A stretch of 64,000 bases of DNA from Halictus rubicundus (lineage: Eukaryota; Arthropoda; Insecta; Hymenoptera; Halictidae): positions 372,001 to 436,000 of the forward strand of contig NW_027488629.1 in NCBI RefSeq assembly GCF_050948215.1. Reading direction: 5' to 3'. Each line of letters starts with the position of its first letter. Position 1 is the first letter of the stretch. Shown one piece after another: positions 14,001-29,800 of this stretch. A program made the translations under genes and the position numbers. Below the pieces are notes generated by a model that had not been told where the DNA came from, did not search any database, and saw only the letters and a program-made list of their open reading frames with translations.

Positions 14001-17000
14001 AGGATAGGATAGGATAGAGGATAGGGTAGGAGATTGGATAGGATAGAGGATACGATAGGGTAGATGATATCATAGGCAAGAGTATAGTATACGATAGAGG
14101 ATACGATATTATAGAGGATAGGATAGGATAGAGAATAGGATAGGATAGAGGATAGGTTAGGATAGAGTATAGGATCGGATAGAGGATAGGATAGCATAGA
14201 GGATAGGATAGTATAGAGGATAGGATAGGATAGAGGATAGGATAGGATAGAGGATACGATAGGATAGGATAGAGGATAGGATAGAATAGAGGATAGGATA
14301 GAGGATAGGATAGGATATAGGATATGATAGAGGATAGGATAGACGATTGGATAGGATAGAGGATATTATAGGATAGAGGATATGATACGATAGCGGATAG
14401 GATATAATGGAGTATACGATAGTAATGAGGATAGGATAGCGTTGAGGATAGGATAGGATAGAGGATAGGATAGGATAGAGGATAGGATAGGATAGAGGAT
14501 AGGATAGGATAGAGGATAGGATAGAGGATAGGATAGAGGATAGGATAGGATAGAGGATATGATAGGATAGAGGATAGGTTAGGATAGAGGATAGGATAGG
14601 ATAGAGGATAGGATAGGGATAGAGGATAGGATAGAGGAATGGATAGGATAGAGGATATGATAGAGGATAAGATAGAGGATTGGATAGGATAGAGGATATT
14701 ATAGGATAGAGGATATGATACGATAGCTGATAGGATATAATGGAGTATAGGATAGTAATGAGGATAGGATAGCGTTGAGGATAGGATAGGATAGAGGATA
14801 GGATAGGATAGAGGATAGGTTAGGATAGAGGATAGGATAGGATAGAGGATAGGATAGGATAGAGGATAGGATAGGATAGAGGATAGGATAGGATAGAGGA
14901 TAGGATATGATAGAGCAGACGATAGAGGATAGGATAGGATAGAGCAGACGATAGAGGATACGATAGGATAGAGGATAGGGTAGGAGATTGGATAGGATAG
15001 AGGATAGGATAGGGTAGATGATATTATAGGCAAGAGGATAGGATATGATAGAGGATACGATATTATAGAGGATAGGATAGGATAGAGAATAGGATAGGAT
15101 AGAGGATAGGATAGGATAGAGGATAGGATAGGATAGGGGATAGGATAGGATAGAGGATAGGATAGGATAGAGGATAGGATAGGATAGGATAGAGGATAGG
15201 ATAGGATAGAGGATAGGATAGGATAGAGGATAGGATAGGATAGAGGATAGGATAGGATAGGATAGAGGATAGGATAGGATAGAGGATAGGATAGGATAGG
15301 ATAGAGGATAGGATAGGATAGGATAGAGGATAGGATAGAGGATTGGTTAGTATAAAGGATAGGAGAGGATAGAGGATAGGACAGGATAGAGGATAGGATA
15401 GAGGATAGGATAGGATAGAGGATATGATAGAGGATAGGATAGAGGATTGGATAGGATAGAGGATAGGATAGAGGATAGGATAGGATAGAGGATATGATAG
15501 AGGATAGGATAGACGATTGGATAGGATAGAGGATATTATAGGATAGAGGATATGATACGATAGCGGATAGGATATAATGGAGTATACGATAGTAATGAGG
15601 ATAGGATAGCGTTGAGGATAGGATAGGATAGAGGATAGGATAGGATAGAGGATAGGATAGGATAGAGGATATGATAGGATAGAGGATAGGATATAATGGA
15701 GTATAGGATAGGAATGAGGATAGGATAGGGTTGAGGATAGGATAGGATAGAGGTTAGGATACTGTAGAGAATAGGATAGGATAGAGGATAGGATAGGATA
15801 GAGGATAGGATAGGATAGAGGATAGGTTAGGATAGAGGATAGGATAGGATAGAGGATAGGATAGTATAGAGGATAGGATAGGATAGAGGATAGGATAGAG
15901 GATAGGATAGGATAGAGGATAGGATAGGATAGAGGATAGGATAGGATAGAGGATAGGATAGGATAGAGGATAGGATAGAGGATAGGATAGGATAGAGGAT
16001 AGGATAGGATAGAGGATAGGATAGGATAGAGGATAGGATAGAGGATAGGATAGGATAGAGGATAGGATAGAGGATTGGATAGGATAGAGGATATTATAGG
16101 ATAGAGGATATGATGGGATAGCGGATAGGATATAATGGAGTATAGGATGGGAATGAGGATAGGATAGCGTTGAGGATAGGATAGGATAGAGGATAGGATA
16201 GGATAGAGGGTAGGTTAGGATAGAGGATATGATAGGATAGAGGATAGGATAGGAAAGAGGATAGGATAGGATAGAGGATAGGTTAGGATAGAGGATTGGA
16301 TAGTATAAAGGATAGGTGAGGATAGAGAATAGGATAGCATTGTGGATAGGATAGGATAGTGGATAGGATAGGATAGAGCAGACGATAGAGGATAGGATAG
16401 GATAGAGCAGACGATAGAGGATACGATAGGATAGAGGATAGGGTAGGAGATTGGATAGGATAGAGGATAGGATAGGGTAGATGATATTATAGGCAAGAGG
16501 ATAGGATATGATAGAGGATACGATATTATAGAGGATAGGATAGGATAGAGAATAGGATAGGATAGAGGATAGGTTAGGATAGAGTATAGGATCGGATAGA
16601 GGATAGGATAGCATAGAGGATAGGATAGGATAGAGGATAGGATAGGATAGAGGATAGGATAGAGGATAGGATAGGATAGAGGATAGGATAGGATAGAGGA
16701 TAGGATAGGATAGAGGATAGGATAGGATAGAGGATAGGATAGGATAGGATAGAGGATAGGATAGGATAGAGGATAGGATAGGATAGAGGATAGGATAGGA
16801 TAGAGGATAGGATAGGATAGAGGATAGGATAGGATAGGATAGAGGATAGGATAGGATAGGATAGAGGATAGGATAGAGGATTGGTTAGTATAAAGGATAG
16901 GAGAGGATAGAGGATAGGACAGGATAGAGGATACGATATTATAGAGGATAGGATAGGATAGAGAATAGGATAGGATAGAGGATAGGTTAGGATAGAGTAT

Positions 17001-17852
17001 AGGATCGGATAGAGGATAGGATAGCGTAGAGGATAGGATAGGATAGAGGATAGGATAGGATAGAGGATAGGATCGGATAGAGGATACGATAGGATAGGAT
17101 AGAGGATAGGATAGGATAGAGGATAGGATAGGATAGAGGATAGGATAGAGGATAGGATAGGATAGAGGATATGATAGAGGATAGGATAGACGATTGGATA
17201 GGATAGAGGATATTATAGGATAGAGGATATGATACGATAGCGGATAGGATATAATGGAGTATACGATAGTAATGAGGATAGGATAGCGTTGAGGATAGGA
17301 TAGGATAGAGGATAGGATAGGATAGAGGATAGGATAGGATAGAGGATAGGATAGGATAGAGGATAGGTTAGGATAGAGGATAGGATAGGATAGAGGATAG
17401 GATAGGATAGCCGATAGGATAGGATAGAGGATAGGATAGGATAGAGGATAGGATAGGATAGAGGATAGGATAGAGGATAGGATAGAGGATTGGATAGGAT
17501 AGAGGATATGATAGGATAGCGGATAGGATATAATGGAGTATAGGATAGGAATGAGGATAGGATAGGGTTCAGGATAGGATAGGATAGAGGATAGGATAGG
17601 ATAGAGGATAGGTTAGGATAGAGGATAGGATAGGATAGAGGATAGGATAGGATAGAGGATAGGATTGGATAGAGGATAGGATAGGATAGGATAGAGGATA
17701 GGATAGGATAGAGGATAGGATAGGATAGAGGATAGGATAGGATAGGATAGAGGATAGGATAGGATAGAGGATAGGATAGGATAGAGGATAGGATAGGATA
17801 GAGGATAGGATAGGATAGAGGATAGGATAGGATAGGATAGAGGATAGGATAG
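11012..17852. repeat. Higher-order repeat copy 1, about 6.84 kb
   Basis: The block begins with the variant box GATTGGTTAGTATAAAGG plus GGACAGG. The same succession of variants recurs from 17853 (offset about 6841 bp). For example, the minus-strand frames at 11138-12031 and 17980-18873 have identical translations. Internally it looks like two related halves of about 3.4 kb, with marker frames at 12774 and 16215. The exact start is arbitrary because the repeat is circular in phase. Confidence 0.75.
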
Positions 17853-20800
17853 AGGATTGGTTAGTATAAAGGATAGGAGAGGATAGAGGATAGGACAGGA
17901 TAGAGGATAGGATAGAGGATAGGATAGGATAGAGGATATGATAGAGGATAGGATAGAGGATTGGATAGGATAGAGGATATTATAGGATAGAGGATATGAT
18001 ACGATAGCGGATAGGATATAATGGAGTATAGGATAGTAATGATGATAGGATAGCGTTGAGGATAGGATAGGATAGAGGATAGGATAGGATAGAGGATAGG
18101 TTAGGATAGAGGATAGGATAGGATAGAGGATAGGATAGGATAGAGGATAGGATAGGATAGAGGATAGGATAGGATAGAGGATAGGATAGGATAGAGGATA
18201 GGATAGAGGATGGGATAGAGGATAGGATAGAGGATTGGATAGGATAGAGGATATTATAGGATAGAGGATATGATAGGATAGCGGATAGGATATAATGGAG
18301 TATAGGATAGGAATGAGGATAGGATAGCGTTGAGGATAGGATAGGATAGAGGATAGAATAGGATAGAGGGTAGGTTAGGATAGAGGATAGGATAGGATAG
18401 AGGATAGGATAGGAAAGAGGATAGGATAGGATAGAGGATAGGTTAGGATAGAGGATTGGATAGTATAAAGGATAGGTGAGGATAGACAATAGGATAGCAT
18501 TGAGGATAGGATAGGATAGTGGATAGGATAGGATAGAGCAGACGATAGAGGATAGGATAGGATAGAGAATAGGGTAGGAGATTGGATAGGATAGAGGATA
18601 CGATAGGGTAGATGATATCATAGGCAAGAGGATAGTATATGATAGAGGATACGATATTATAGAGGATAGGATAGGATAGAGAATAGGATAGGATAGAGGA
18701 TAGGTTAGGATAGAGTATAGGATCGGATAGAGGATAGGATAGCATAGAGGATAGGATAGGATAGAGGATAGGATAGGATAGAGGATAGGATAGGATAGAG
18801 GATACGATAGGATAGGATAGAGGATAGGATAGAATAGAGGATAGGATAGAGGATAGGATAGGATAGAGGACATGATAGAGGATAGGATAGACGATTGGAT
18901 AGGATAGAGGATATTATAGGATAGAGGATATGATACGATAGCGGATAGGATATAATGGAGTATACGATAGTAATGAGGATAGGATAGCGTTGAGGATAGG
19001 ATAGGATAGAGGATAGGATAGGATAGAGGATAGGATAGGATAGAGGATATGATAGGATAGAGGATAGGATATAATGGAGTATAGGATAGGAATGAGGATA
19101 GGATAGGGTTGAGGATAGGATAGGATAGAGGTTAGGATACTGTAGAGAATAGGATAGGATAGAGGATAGGATAGGATAGAGGATAGGATAGGATAGAGGA
19201 TAGGTTAGGATAGAGGATAGGATAGGATAGAGGATAGGATAGGATAGAGGATAGGATAGGATAGAGGATAGGATAGAGGATAGGATAGGATAGAGGATAG
19301 GATAGGATAGAGGATAGGATAGGATAGAGGATAGGATAGAGGATAGGATAGGATAGAGGATAGGATAGGATAGAGGATAGGATAGGATAGAGGATAGGAT
19401 AGAGGATAGGATAGGATAGAGGATAGGATAGAGGATAGGATAGAGGATTGGATAGGATAGAGGATATTATAGGATAGAGGATATGATGGGATAGCGGATA
19501 GGATATAATGGAGTATAGGATGGGAATGAGGATAGGATAACGTTGAGGATAGGATAGGATAGAGGATAGGATAGGATAGAGGGTAGGTTAGGATAGAGGA
19601 TATGATAGGATAGAGGATAGGATAGGAAAGAGGATAGGATAGGATAGAGGATAGGTTAGGATAGAGGATTGGATAGTATAAAGGATAGGTGAGGATAGAG
19701 AATAGGATAGCATTGTGGATAGGATAGGATAGTGGATAGGATAGGATAGAGCAGACGATAGAGGATAGGATAGGATACAGCAGACGATAGAGGATACGAT
19801 AGGATAGAGGATAGGGTAGGAGATTGGATAGGATAGAGGATAGGATAGGGTAGATGATATTATAGGCAAGAGGATAGGATATGATAGAGGATACGATATT
19901 ATAGAGGATAGGATAGGATAGAGAATAGGATAGGATAGAGGATAGGATAGGATAGAGGATAGGATAGGATAGGGGATAGGATAGGATAGAGGATAGGATA
20001 GGACAGAGGATAGGATAGGATAGGATAGAGGATAGGATAGGATAGAGGATAGGATAGGATAGAGGATAGGATAGGATAGAGGATAGGATAGGATAGAGGA
20101 TAGGATAGGATAGGATAGAGGATAGGATAGGATAGAGGATAGGAGAGGATAGAGGATAGGACAGGATAGAGGATAGGGTAGAGGATAGGATAGGATAGAG
20201 GATATGATAGAGGATAGGATAGAGGATTGGATAGGATAGAGGATATTATAGGATAGAGGATATGATACGATAGCGGATAGGATATAATGGAGTATAGGAT
20301 AGTAATGATGATAGGATAGCGTTGAGGATAGGATAGGATAGAGGATAGGATAGGATAGAGGATAGGTTAGGATAGAGGATAGGATAGGATAGAGGATAGG
20401 ATAGGATAGAGGATAGGATAGGATAGAGGATAGGATAGGATAGAGGATAGGATAGGATAGAGGATAGGATAGAGGATGGGATAGAGGATAGGATAGAGGA
20501 TTGGATAGGATAGAGGATATTATAGGATAGAGGATATGATAGGATAGCGGATAGGATATAATGGAGTATAGGATAGGAATGAGGATAGGATAGCGTTGAG
20601 GATAGGATAGGATAGAGGATAGAATAGGATAGAGGGTAGGTTAGGATAGAGGATAGGATAGGATAGAGGATAGGATAGGAAAGAGGATAGGATAGGATAG
20701 AGGATAGGTTAGGATAGAGGATTGGATAGTATAAAGGATAGGTGAGGATAGAGAATAGGATACCATTGAGGATAGGATAGGATAGTGGATAGGATAGGAT

Positions 20801-23800
20801 AGAGCAGACGATAGAGGATAGGATAGGATAGAGGATAGGGTAGGAGATTGGATAGGATAGAGGATACGATAGGGTAGATGATATCATAGGCAAGAGGATA
20901 GTATACGATAGAGGATACGATATTATAGAGGATAGGATAGGATAGAGAATAGGATAGGATAGAGGATAGGTTAGGATAGAGTATAGGATCGGATAGAGGA
21001 TAGGATAGCATAGAGGATAGGATAGGATAGAGGATAGGATAGGATAGAGGATAGGATAGGATAGAGGATACGATAGGATAGGATAGAGGATAGGATAGAA
21101 TAGAGGATAGGATAGAGGATAGGATAGGATATAGGATATGATAGAGGATAGGATAGACGATTGGATAGGATAGAGGATATTATAGGATAGAGGATATGAT
21201 ACGATAGCGGATAGGATATAATGGAGTATACGATAGTAATGAGGATAGGATAGCGTTGAGGATAGGATAGGATAGAGGATAGGATAGGATAGAGGATAGG
21301 ATAGGATAGAGGATAGGATAGGATAGAGGATAGGATAGGATAGAGGATAGGATAGAGGATTGGTTAGTATAAAGGATAGGAGAGGATAGAGGATAGGATA
21401 GGATAGAGGATAGGATAGAGGATAGGATAGAGGATAGGATAGGATAGAGGATATGATAGGATAGAGGATAGGTTAGGATAGAGGATAGGATAGGATAGAG
21501 GATAGGATAGGGATAGAGGATAGGATAGAGGAATGGATAGGATAGAGGATATGATAGAGGATAAGATAGAGGATTGGATAGGATAGAGGATATTATAGGA
21601 TAGAGGATATGATACGATAGCTGATAGGATATAATGGAGTATAGGATAGTAATGAGGATAGGATAGCGTTGAGGATAGGATAGGATAGAGGATAGGATAG
21701 GATAGAGGATAGGTTAGGATAGAGGATAGGATAGGATAGAGGATAGGATAGGATAGAGGATAGGATAGGATAGAGGATAGGATAGGATAGAGGATAGGAT
21801 ATGATAGAGCAGACGATAGAGGATAGGATAGGATAGAGCAGACGATAGAGGATACGATAGGATAGAGGATAGGGTAGGAGATTGGATAGGATAGAGGATA
21901 GGATAGGGTAGATGATATTATAGGCAAGAGGATAGGATATGATAGAGGATACGATATTATAGAGGATAGGATAGGATAGAGAATAGGATAGGATAGAGGA
22001 TAGGATAGGATAGAGGATAGGATAGGATAGGGGATAGGATAGGATAGAGGATAGGATAGGATAGAGGATAGGATAGGATAGGATAGAGGATAGGATAGGA
22101 TAGAGGATAGGATAGGATAGAGGATAGGATAGGATAGAGGATAGGATAGGATAGAGGATAGGATAGGATAGAGGATAGGATAGGATAGGATAGAGGATAG
22201 GATAGGATAGAGGATAGGATAGGATAGAGGATAGGATAGGATAGGATAGAGGATAGGATAGGATAGGATAGAGGATAGGATAGAGGATTGGTTAGTATAA
22301 AGGATAGGAGAGGATAGAGGATAGGACAGGATAGAGGATAGGATAGAGGATAGGATAGGATAGAGGATATGATAGAGGATAGGATAGAGGATTGGATAGG
22401 ATAGAGGATAGGATAGAGGATAGGATAGGATAGAGGATATGATAGAGGATAGGATAGACGATTGGATAGGATAGAGGATATTATAGGATAGAGGATATGA
22501 TACGATAGCGGATAGGATATAATGGAGTATACGATAGTAATGAGGATAGGATAGCGTTGAGGATAGGATAGGATAGAGGATAGGATAGGATAGAGGATAG
22601 GATAGGATAGAGGATATGATAGGATAGAGGATAGGATATAATGGAGTATAGGATAGGAATGAGGATAGGATAGGGTTGAGGATAGGATAGGATAGAGGTT
22701 AGGATACTGTAGAGAATAGGATAGGATAGAGGATAGGATAGGATAGAGGATAGGATAGGATAGAGGATAGGTTAGGATAGAGGATAGGATAGGATAGAGG
22801 ATAGGATAGTATAGAGGATAGGATAGGATAGAGGATAGGATAGAGGATAGGATAGGATAGAGGATAGGATAGGATAGAGGATAGGATAGGATAGAGGATA
22901 GGATAGGATAGAGGATAGGATAGAGGATAGGATAGGATAGAGGATAGGATAGGATAGAGGATAGGATATGATAGAGGATAGGATAGAGGATAGGATAGGA
23001 TAGAGGATAGGATAGAGGATTGGATAGGATAGAGGATATTATAGGATAGAGGATATGATGGGATAGCGGATAGGATATAATGGAGTATAGGATGGGAATG
23101 AGGATAGGATAGCGTTGAGGATAGGATAGGATAGAGGATAGGATAGGATAGAGGGTAGGTTAGGATAGAGGATATGATAGGATAGAGGATAGGATAGGAA
23201 AGAGGATAGGATAGGATAGAGGATAGGTTAGGATAGAGGATTGGATAGTATAAAGGATAGGTGAGGATAGAGAATAGGATAGCATTGTGGATAGGATAGG
23301 ATAGTGGATAGGATAGGATAGAGCAGACGATAGAGGATAGGATAGGATAGAGCAGACGATAGAGGATACGATAGGATAGAGGATAGGGTAGGAGATTGGA
23401 TAGGATAGAGGATAGGATAGGGTAGATGATATTATAGGCAAGAGGATAGGATATGATAGAGGATACGATATTATAGAGGATAGGATAGGATAGAGAATAG
23501 GATAGGATAGAGGATAGGTTAGGATAGAGTATAGGATCGGATAGAGGATAGGATAGCATAGAGGATAGGATAGGATAGAGGATAGGATAGGATAGAGGAT
23601 AGGATAGAGGATAGGATAGGATAGAGGATAGGATAGGATAGAGGATAGGATAGGATAGAGGATAGGATAGGATAGAGGATAGGATAGGATAGAGGATAGG
23701 ATAGGATAGAGGATAGGATAGGATAGAGGATAGGATAGGATAGAGGATAGGATAGGATAGAGGATAGGATAGGATAGGATAGAGGATAGGATAGGATAGG

Positions 23801-24776
23801 ATAGAGGATAGGATAGAGGATTGGTTAGTATAAAGGATAGGAGAGGATAGAGGATAGGACAGGATAGAGGATACGATATTATAGAGGATAGGATAGGATA
23901 GAGAATAGGATAGGATAGAGGATAGGTTAGGATAGAGTATAGGATCGGATAGAGGATAGGATAGCGTAGAGGATAGGATAGGATAGAGGATAGGATAGGA
24001 TAGAGGATAGGATCGGATAGAGGATACGATAGGATAGGATAGAGGATAGGATAGGATAGAGGATAGGATAGGATAGAGGATAGGATAGAGGATAGGATAG
24101 GATAGAGGATATGATAGAGGATAGGATAGACGATTGGATAGGATAGAGGATATTATAGGATAGAGGATATGATACGATAGCGGATAGGATATAATGGAGT
24201 ATACGATAGTAATGAGGATAGGATAGCGTTGAGGATAGGATAGGATAGAGGATAGGATAGGATAGAGGATAGGATAGGATAGAGGATAGGATAGGATAGA
24301 GGATAGGTTAGGATAGAGGATAGGATAGGATAGAGGATAGGATAGGATAGCCGATAGGATAGGATAGAGGATAGGATAGGATAGAGGATAGGATAGGATA
24401 GAGGATAGGATAGAGGATAGGATAGAGGATTGGATAGGATAGAGGATATGATAGGATAGCGGATAGGATATAATGGAGTATAGGATAGGAATGAGGATAG
24501 GATAGGGTTCAGGATAGGATAGGATAGAGGATAGGATAGGATAGAGGATAGGTTAGGATAGAGGATAGGATAGGATAGAGGATAGGATAGGATAGAGGAT
24601 AGGATTGGATAGAGGATAGGATAGGATAGGATAGAGGATAGGATAGGATAGAGGATAGGATAGGATAGAGGATAGGATAGGATAGAGGATAGGATAGGAT
24701 AGAGGATAGGATAGGATAGGATAGAGGATAGGATAGGATAGAGGATAGGATAGGATAGGATAGAGGATAGGATAGA
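17853..24776. repeat. Higher-order repeat copy 2, about 6.92 kb
   Basis: This is the second copy of the block. The frames at 22699-23559 and 15754-16614 translate identically at an offset of 6945 bp, and the boxes near 22278 and 23818 match 15333 and 16871. It is about 80 bp longer than copy 1, which fits gain of a few 17-bp units. Confidence 0.75.
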
Positions 24777-26800
24777 GGATTGGTTAGTATAAAGGATAGG
24801 AGAGGATAGAGGATAGGACAGGATAGAGGATAGGATAGAGGATAGGATAGGATAGAGGATATGATAGAGGATAGGATAGAGGATTGGATAGGATAGAGGA
24901 TATTATAGGATAGAGGATATGATACGATAGCGGATAGGATATAATGGAGTATAGGATAGTAATGATGATAGGATAGCGTTGAGGATAGGATAGGATAGAG
25001 GATAGGATAGGATAGAGGATAGGTTAGGATAGAGGATAGGATAGGATAGAGGATAGGATAGGATAGAGGATAGGATAGGATAGAGGATAGGATAGGATAG
25101 AGGATAGGATAGGATAGAGGATAGGATAGAGGATGGGATAGAGGATAGGATAGAGGATTGGATAGGATAGAGGATATTATAGGATAGAGGATATGATAGG
25201 ATAGCGGATAGGATATAATGGAGTATAGGATAGGAATGAGGATAGGATAGCGTTGAGGATAGGATAGGATAGAGGATAGAATAGGACAGAGGGTAGGTTA
25301 GGATAGAGGATAGGATAGGATAGGAAAGAGGATAGGATAGGATAGAGGATAGGTTAGGATAGAGGATTGGATAGTATAAAGGATAGGTGAGGATAGAGAA
25401 TAGGATAGCATTGAGGATAGGATAGGATAGTGGATAGGATAGGATAGAGCAGACGATAGAGGATAGGATAGGATAGAGGATAGGGTAGGAGATTGGATAG
25501 GATAGAGGATACGATATTGTAGATGATATCATAGGCAAGAGGATAGTATATGATAGAGGATACGATATTATAGAGGATAGGATAGGATAGAGAATAGGAT
25601 AGGATAGAGGATAGGTTAGGATAGAGTATAGGATCGGATAGAGGATAGGATAGCATAGAGGATAGGATAGGATAGAGGATAGGATAGGATAGAGGATAGG
25701 ATAGGATAGAGGATACGATAGGATAGGATAGAGGATAGGATAGAATAGAGGATAGGATAGAGGATAGGATAGGATAGAGGATATGATAGAGGATAGGATA
25801 GACGATTGGATAGGATAGAGGATATTATAGGATAGAGGATATGATACGATAGCGGATAGGATATAATGGAGTATACGATAGTAATGAGGATAGGATAGCG
25901 TTGAGGATAGGATAGGACAGAAGATAGGATAGGATAGAGGATAGGATAGGATAGAGGATATGATAGGATAGAGGATAGGATATAATGGAGTATAGGATAG
26001 GAATGAGGATAGGATAGGGTTGAGGATAGGATAGGATAGAGGTTAGGATACTGTAGAGAATACGATAGGATAGAGGATAGGATAGGATAGAGGATAGGAT
26101 AGGATAGAGGATAGGTTAGGATAGAGGATAGGATAGGATAGAGGATAGGATAGGATAGAGGATAGGATAGAGGATAGGATAGGATAGAGGATAGGATAGG
26201 ATAGAGGATAGGATAGAGGATAGGATAGGATAGAGGATAGGATAGGATAGAGGATAGGATAGGATAGAGGATAGGATAGGATAGAGGATAGGATAGAGGA
26301 TAGGATAGGATAGAGGATAGGATAGAGGATAGGATAGAGGATTGGATAGGATAGAGGATATTATAGGATAGAGGATATGATGGGATAGCGGATAGGATAT
26401 AATGGAGTATAGGATGGGAATGAGGATAGGATAGCGTTGAGGATAGGATAGGATAGAGGATAGGATAGGATAGAGGGTAGGTTAGGATAGAGGATATGAT
26501 AGGATAGAGGATAGGATAGGAAAGAGGATAGGATAGGATAGAGGATAGGTTAGGATAGAGGATTGGATAGTATAAAGGATAGGTGAGGATAGAGAATAGG
26601 ATAGCATTGTGGATAGGATAGGATAGTGGATAGGATAGGATAGAGCAGACGATAGAGGATAGGATAGGATAGAGCAGACGATAGAGGATACGATAGGATA
26701 GAGGATTGGGTAGGAGATTGGATAGGATAGAGGATAGGATAGGGTAGATGATATTATAGGCAAGAGGATAGGATATGATAGAGGATACGATATTATAGAG
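24777..26800. repeat. Higher-order repeat copy 3, partial or chimeric
   Basis: The variant order again follows copy 2 from 24777 (for example 25354 against 18443, offset 6911, and 26482 against 19588, offset 6894). After about 26800 it stops matching that register and instead resembles sequence near 23500. This suggests unequal exchange or conversion. The end point is approximate. Confidence 0.55.
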
Positions 26801-29800
26801 GATAGGATAGGATAGAGAATAGGATAGGATAGAGGATAGGTTAGGATAGAGTATAGGATCGGATAGAGGATAGGATAGCATAGAGGATAGGATAGGATAG
26901 AGGATAGGATAGGATAATGGATAGGATCGGATAGAGGATACGATAGGATAGGATAGAGGATAGGATAGGATAGAGGATAGGATAGGATAGAGGATAGGAT
27001 AGAGGATAGGATAGGATAGAGGATATGATAGAGGATAGGATAGACGATTGGATAGGATAGAGGATATTATAGGATAGAGGATATGATACGATAGCGGATA
27101 GGATATAATGGAGTATACGATAGTAATGAGGATAGGATAGCGTTGAGGATAGGATAGGATAGAGGATAGGATAGGATAGAGGATAGGATAGGATAGAGGA
27201 TAGGATAGGATAGAGGATAGGTTAGGATAGAGGATAGGATAGGATAGAGGATAGGATAGGATAGCCGATAGGATAGGATAGAGGATAGGATAGGATAGAG
27301 GATAGGATAGAGGATAGGATAGAGGATTGGATAGGATAGAGGATATGATAGGATAGCGGATAGGATATAATGGAGTATAGGATAGGAATGAGGATAGGAT
27401 AGGGTTCAGGATAGGATAGGATAGAGGATAGGATAGGATAGAGGATAGGTTAGGATAGAGGATAGGATAGGATAGAGGATAGGATAGGATAGAGGATAGG
27501 ATAGGATAGAGGATAGGTTAGGATAGAGGATTGGATAGTATAAAGGATAGGTGAGGATAGAGAATAGGATAGCATTGTGGATAGGATAGGATAGTGGATA
27601 GGATAGGATAGAGCAGACGATAGAGGATAGGATAGGATAGAGCAGACGATAGAGGATACGATAGGATAGAGGATAGGGTAGGAGATTGGATAGGATAGAG
27701 GATAGGATAGGGTAGATGATATTATAGGCAAGAGGATAGGATATGATAGAGGATACGATATTATAGAGGATAGGATAGTATAGAGAATAGGATAGGATAG
27801 AGGATAGGATAGGATAGAGGATAGGATAGGATAGAGGATAGGATAGGATAGAGGATAGGATAGGATAGAGGATAGGATAGGATAGAGGATAGGATAGGAT
27901 AGAGGATAGGATGGGATAGGATAGAGGATAGGATAGGATAGAGGATAGGATAGGATAGAGGATAGGATAGGATAGACGATTGGATAGGATAGAGGATATT
28001 ATAGGATAGAGGATATGATACGATAGCGGATAGGATATAATGGAGTATACGATAGTAATGAGGATAGGATAGCGTTGAGGATAGGATAGGATAGAGGATA
28101 GGATAGGATAGAGGATAGGATAGGATAGAGGATAGGATAGGATAGAGGATAGGTTAGGATAGAGGATAGGATAGGATAGAGGATAGGATAGGATAGAGGA
28201 TAGGATAGGATAGAGGATAGGATAGGATAGAGGATAGGATAGGATAGAGGATAGGATAGAGGATTGGATAGGATAGAGGATATGATAGGATAGCGGATAG
28301 GATATAATGGAGTATAGGATAGGAATGAGGATAGGATAGGGTTCAGGATAGGATAGGATAGAGGATAGGATAGGATAGAGGATAGGTTAGGATAGAGGAT
28401 AGGATAGGATAGAGGATAGGATAGGATAGAGGATAGGATAGGATAGAGGATAGGATAGAATAGAGGATAGGATAGGATAGAGGATAGGATAGGATAGAGG
28501 ATATGATAGGATAGAGGATATGATAGGATAGAGGATAGGATATAATGGAGTATAGGATACGAATGAGGATAGGATAGGGTTGAGGATAGGATAGGATAGA
28601 GGTTAGGATAGTGTAGAGAATAGGATAGGATAGAGGATAGGATAGGATAGAGGATAGGATAGGATTGAGGATAGGATTGGATAGAGGATAGGATAGGATA
28701 GAGCATAGGATAGGATAGGATTAAGGGTAGGATAGGATAGAGGATAGGATAGGATAGAGGATAGGATAGGATAGAGGATAGGATAGAGGATAGGATAGAG
28801 GATATGATGGGATAGCGAATAGGATATAATGGAGTATAGGATAGGAATGAGGATAGGATAGCGTTGAGGATAGGATAGGATAGAGGATAGGATAGGATAG
28901 AGGGTAGGTTAGGATAGAGGATATGATAGGATAGAGGATAGGATAGGAAAGAGGATAGGATAGGATAGAGGATAGGTTAGGATAGAGGATTGGATAGTAT
29001 AAAGGATAGGTGAGGATAGAGAATAGGATAGCATTGTGGATAGGATAGGATAGTGGATAGGATAGGATAGAGCAGACGAAAGAGGATAGGATAGGATAGA
29101 GCAGACGATAGAGGATACGATAGGATAGAGGATAGGGTAGGCGATTGGATAGGATAGAGGATAGGATAGGGTAGATGATATTATAGGCAAGAGGATAGGA
29201 TATGATAGAGGATACGATATTATAGAGGATAGGATAGGATAGAGAATAGGATAGGATAGAGGATAGGTTAGGATAGAGTATAGGATCGGATAGAGGATAG
29301 GATAGCATAGAGGATAGGATAGGATAGAGGATAGGATAGGATAGAGGATAGGAAAGGATAGAGGATATGATAGGATAGGATAGAGGATAGGATAGGATAG
29401 AGGATATGATAGAGGATAGGATAGGAAAGAGGATAGGATAGGATAGAGGATAGGTTAGGATAGAGGATTGGATAGTATAAAGGATAGGTGAGGATAGAGA
29501 ATAGGATAGCATTGAGGATAGGATAGGATAGTGGATAGGATAGGATAGAGCAGACGATAGAGGATAGGATAGGATAGAGGATAGGGTAGGAGATTGGATA
29601 GGATAGAGGATACGATAGGGTAGATGATATCATAGGCAAGAGGATAGGATATGATAGAGGATACGATATTATAGAGGATAGGATAGGATAGAGAATAGGA
29701 TAGGATAGAGGATAGGTTAGGATAGAGTATAGGATCGGATAGAGGATAGGATAGCATAGAGGATAGGATAGGATAGAGGATAGGATAGGATAGAGGATAG

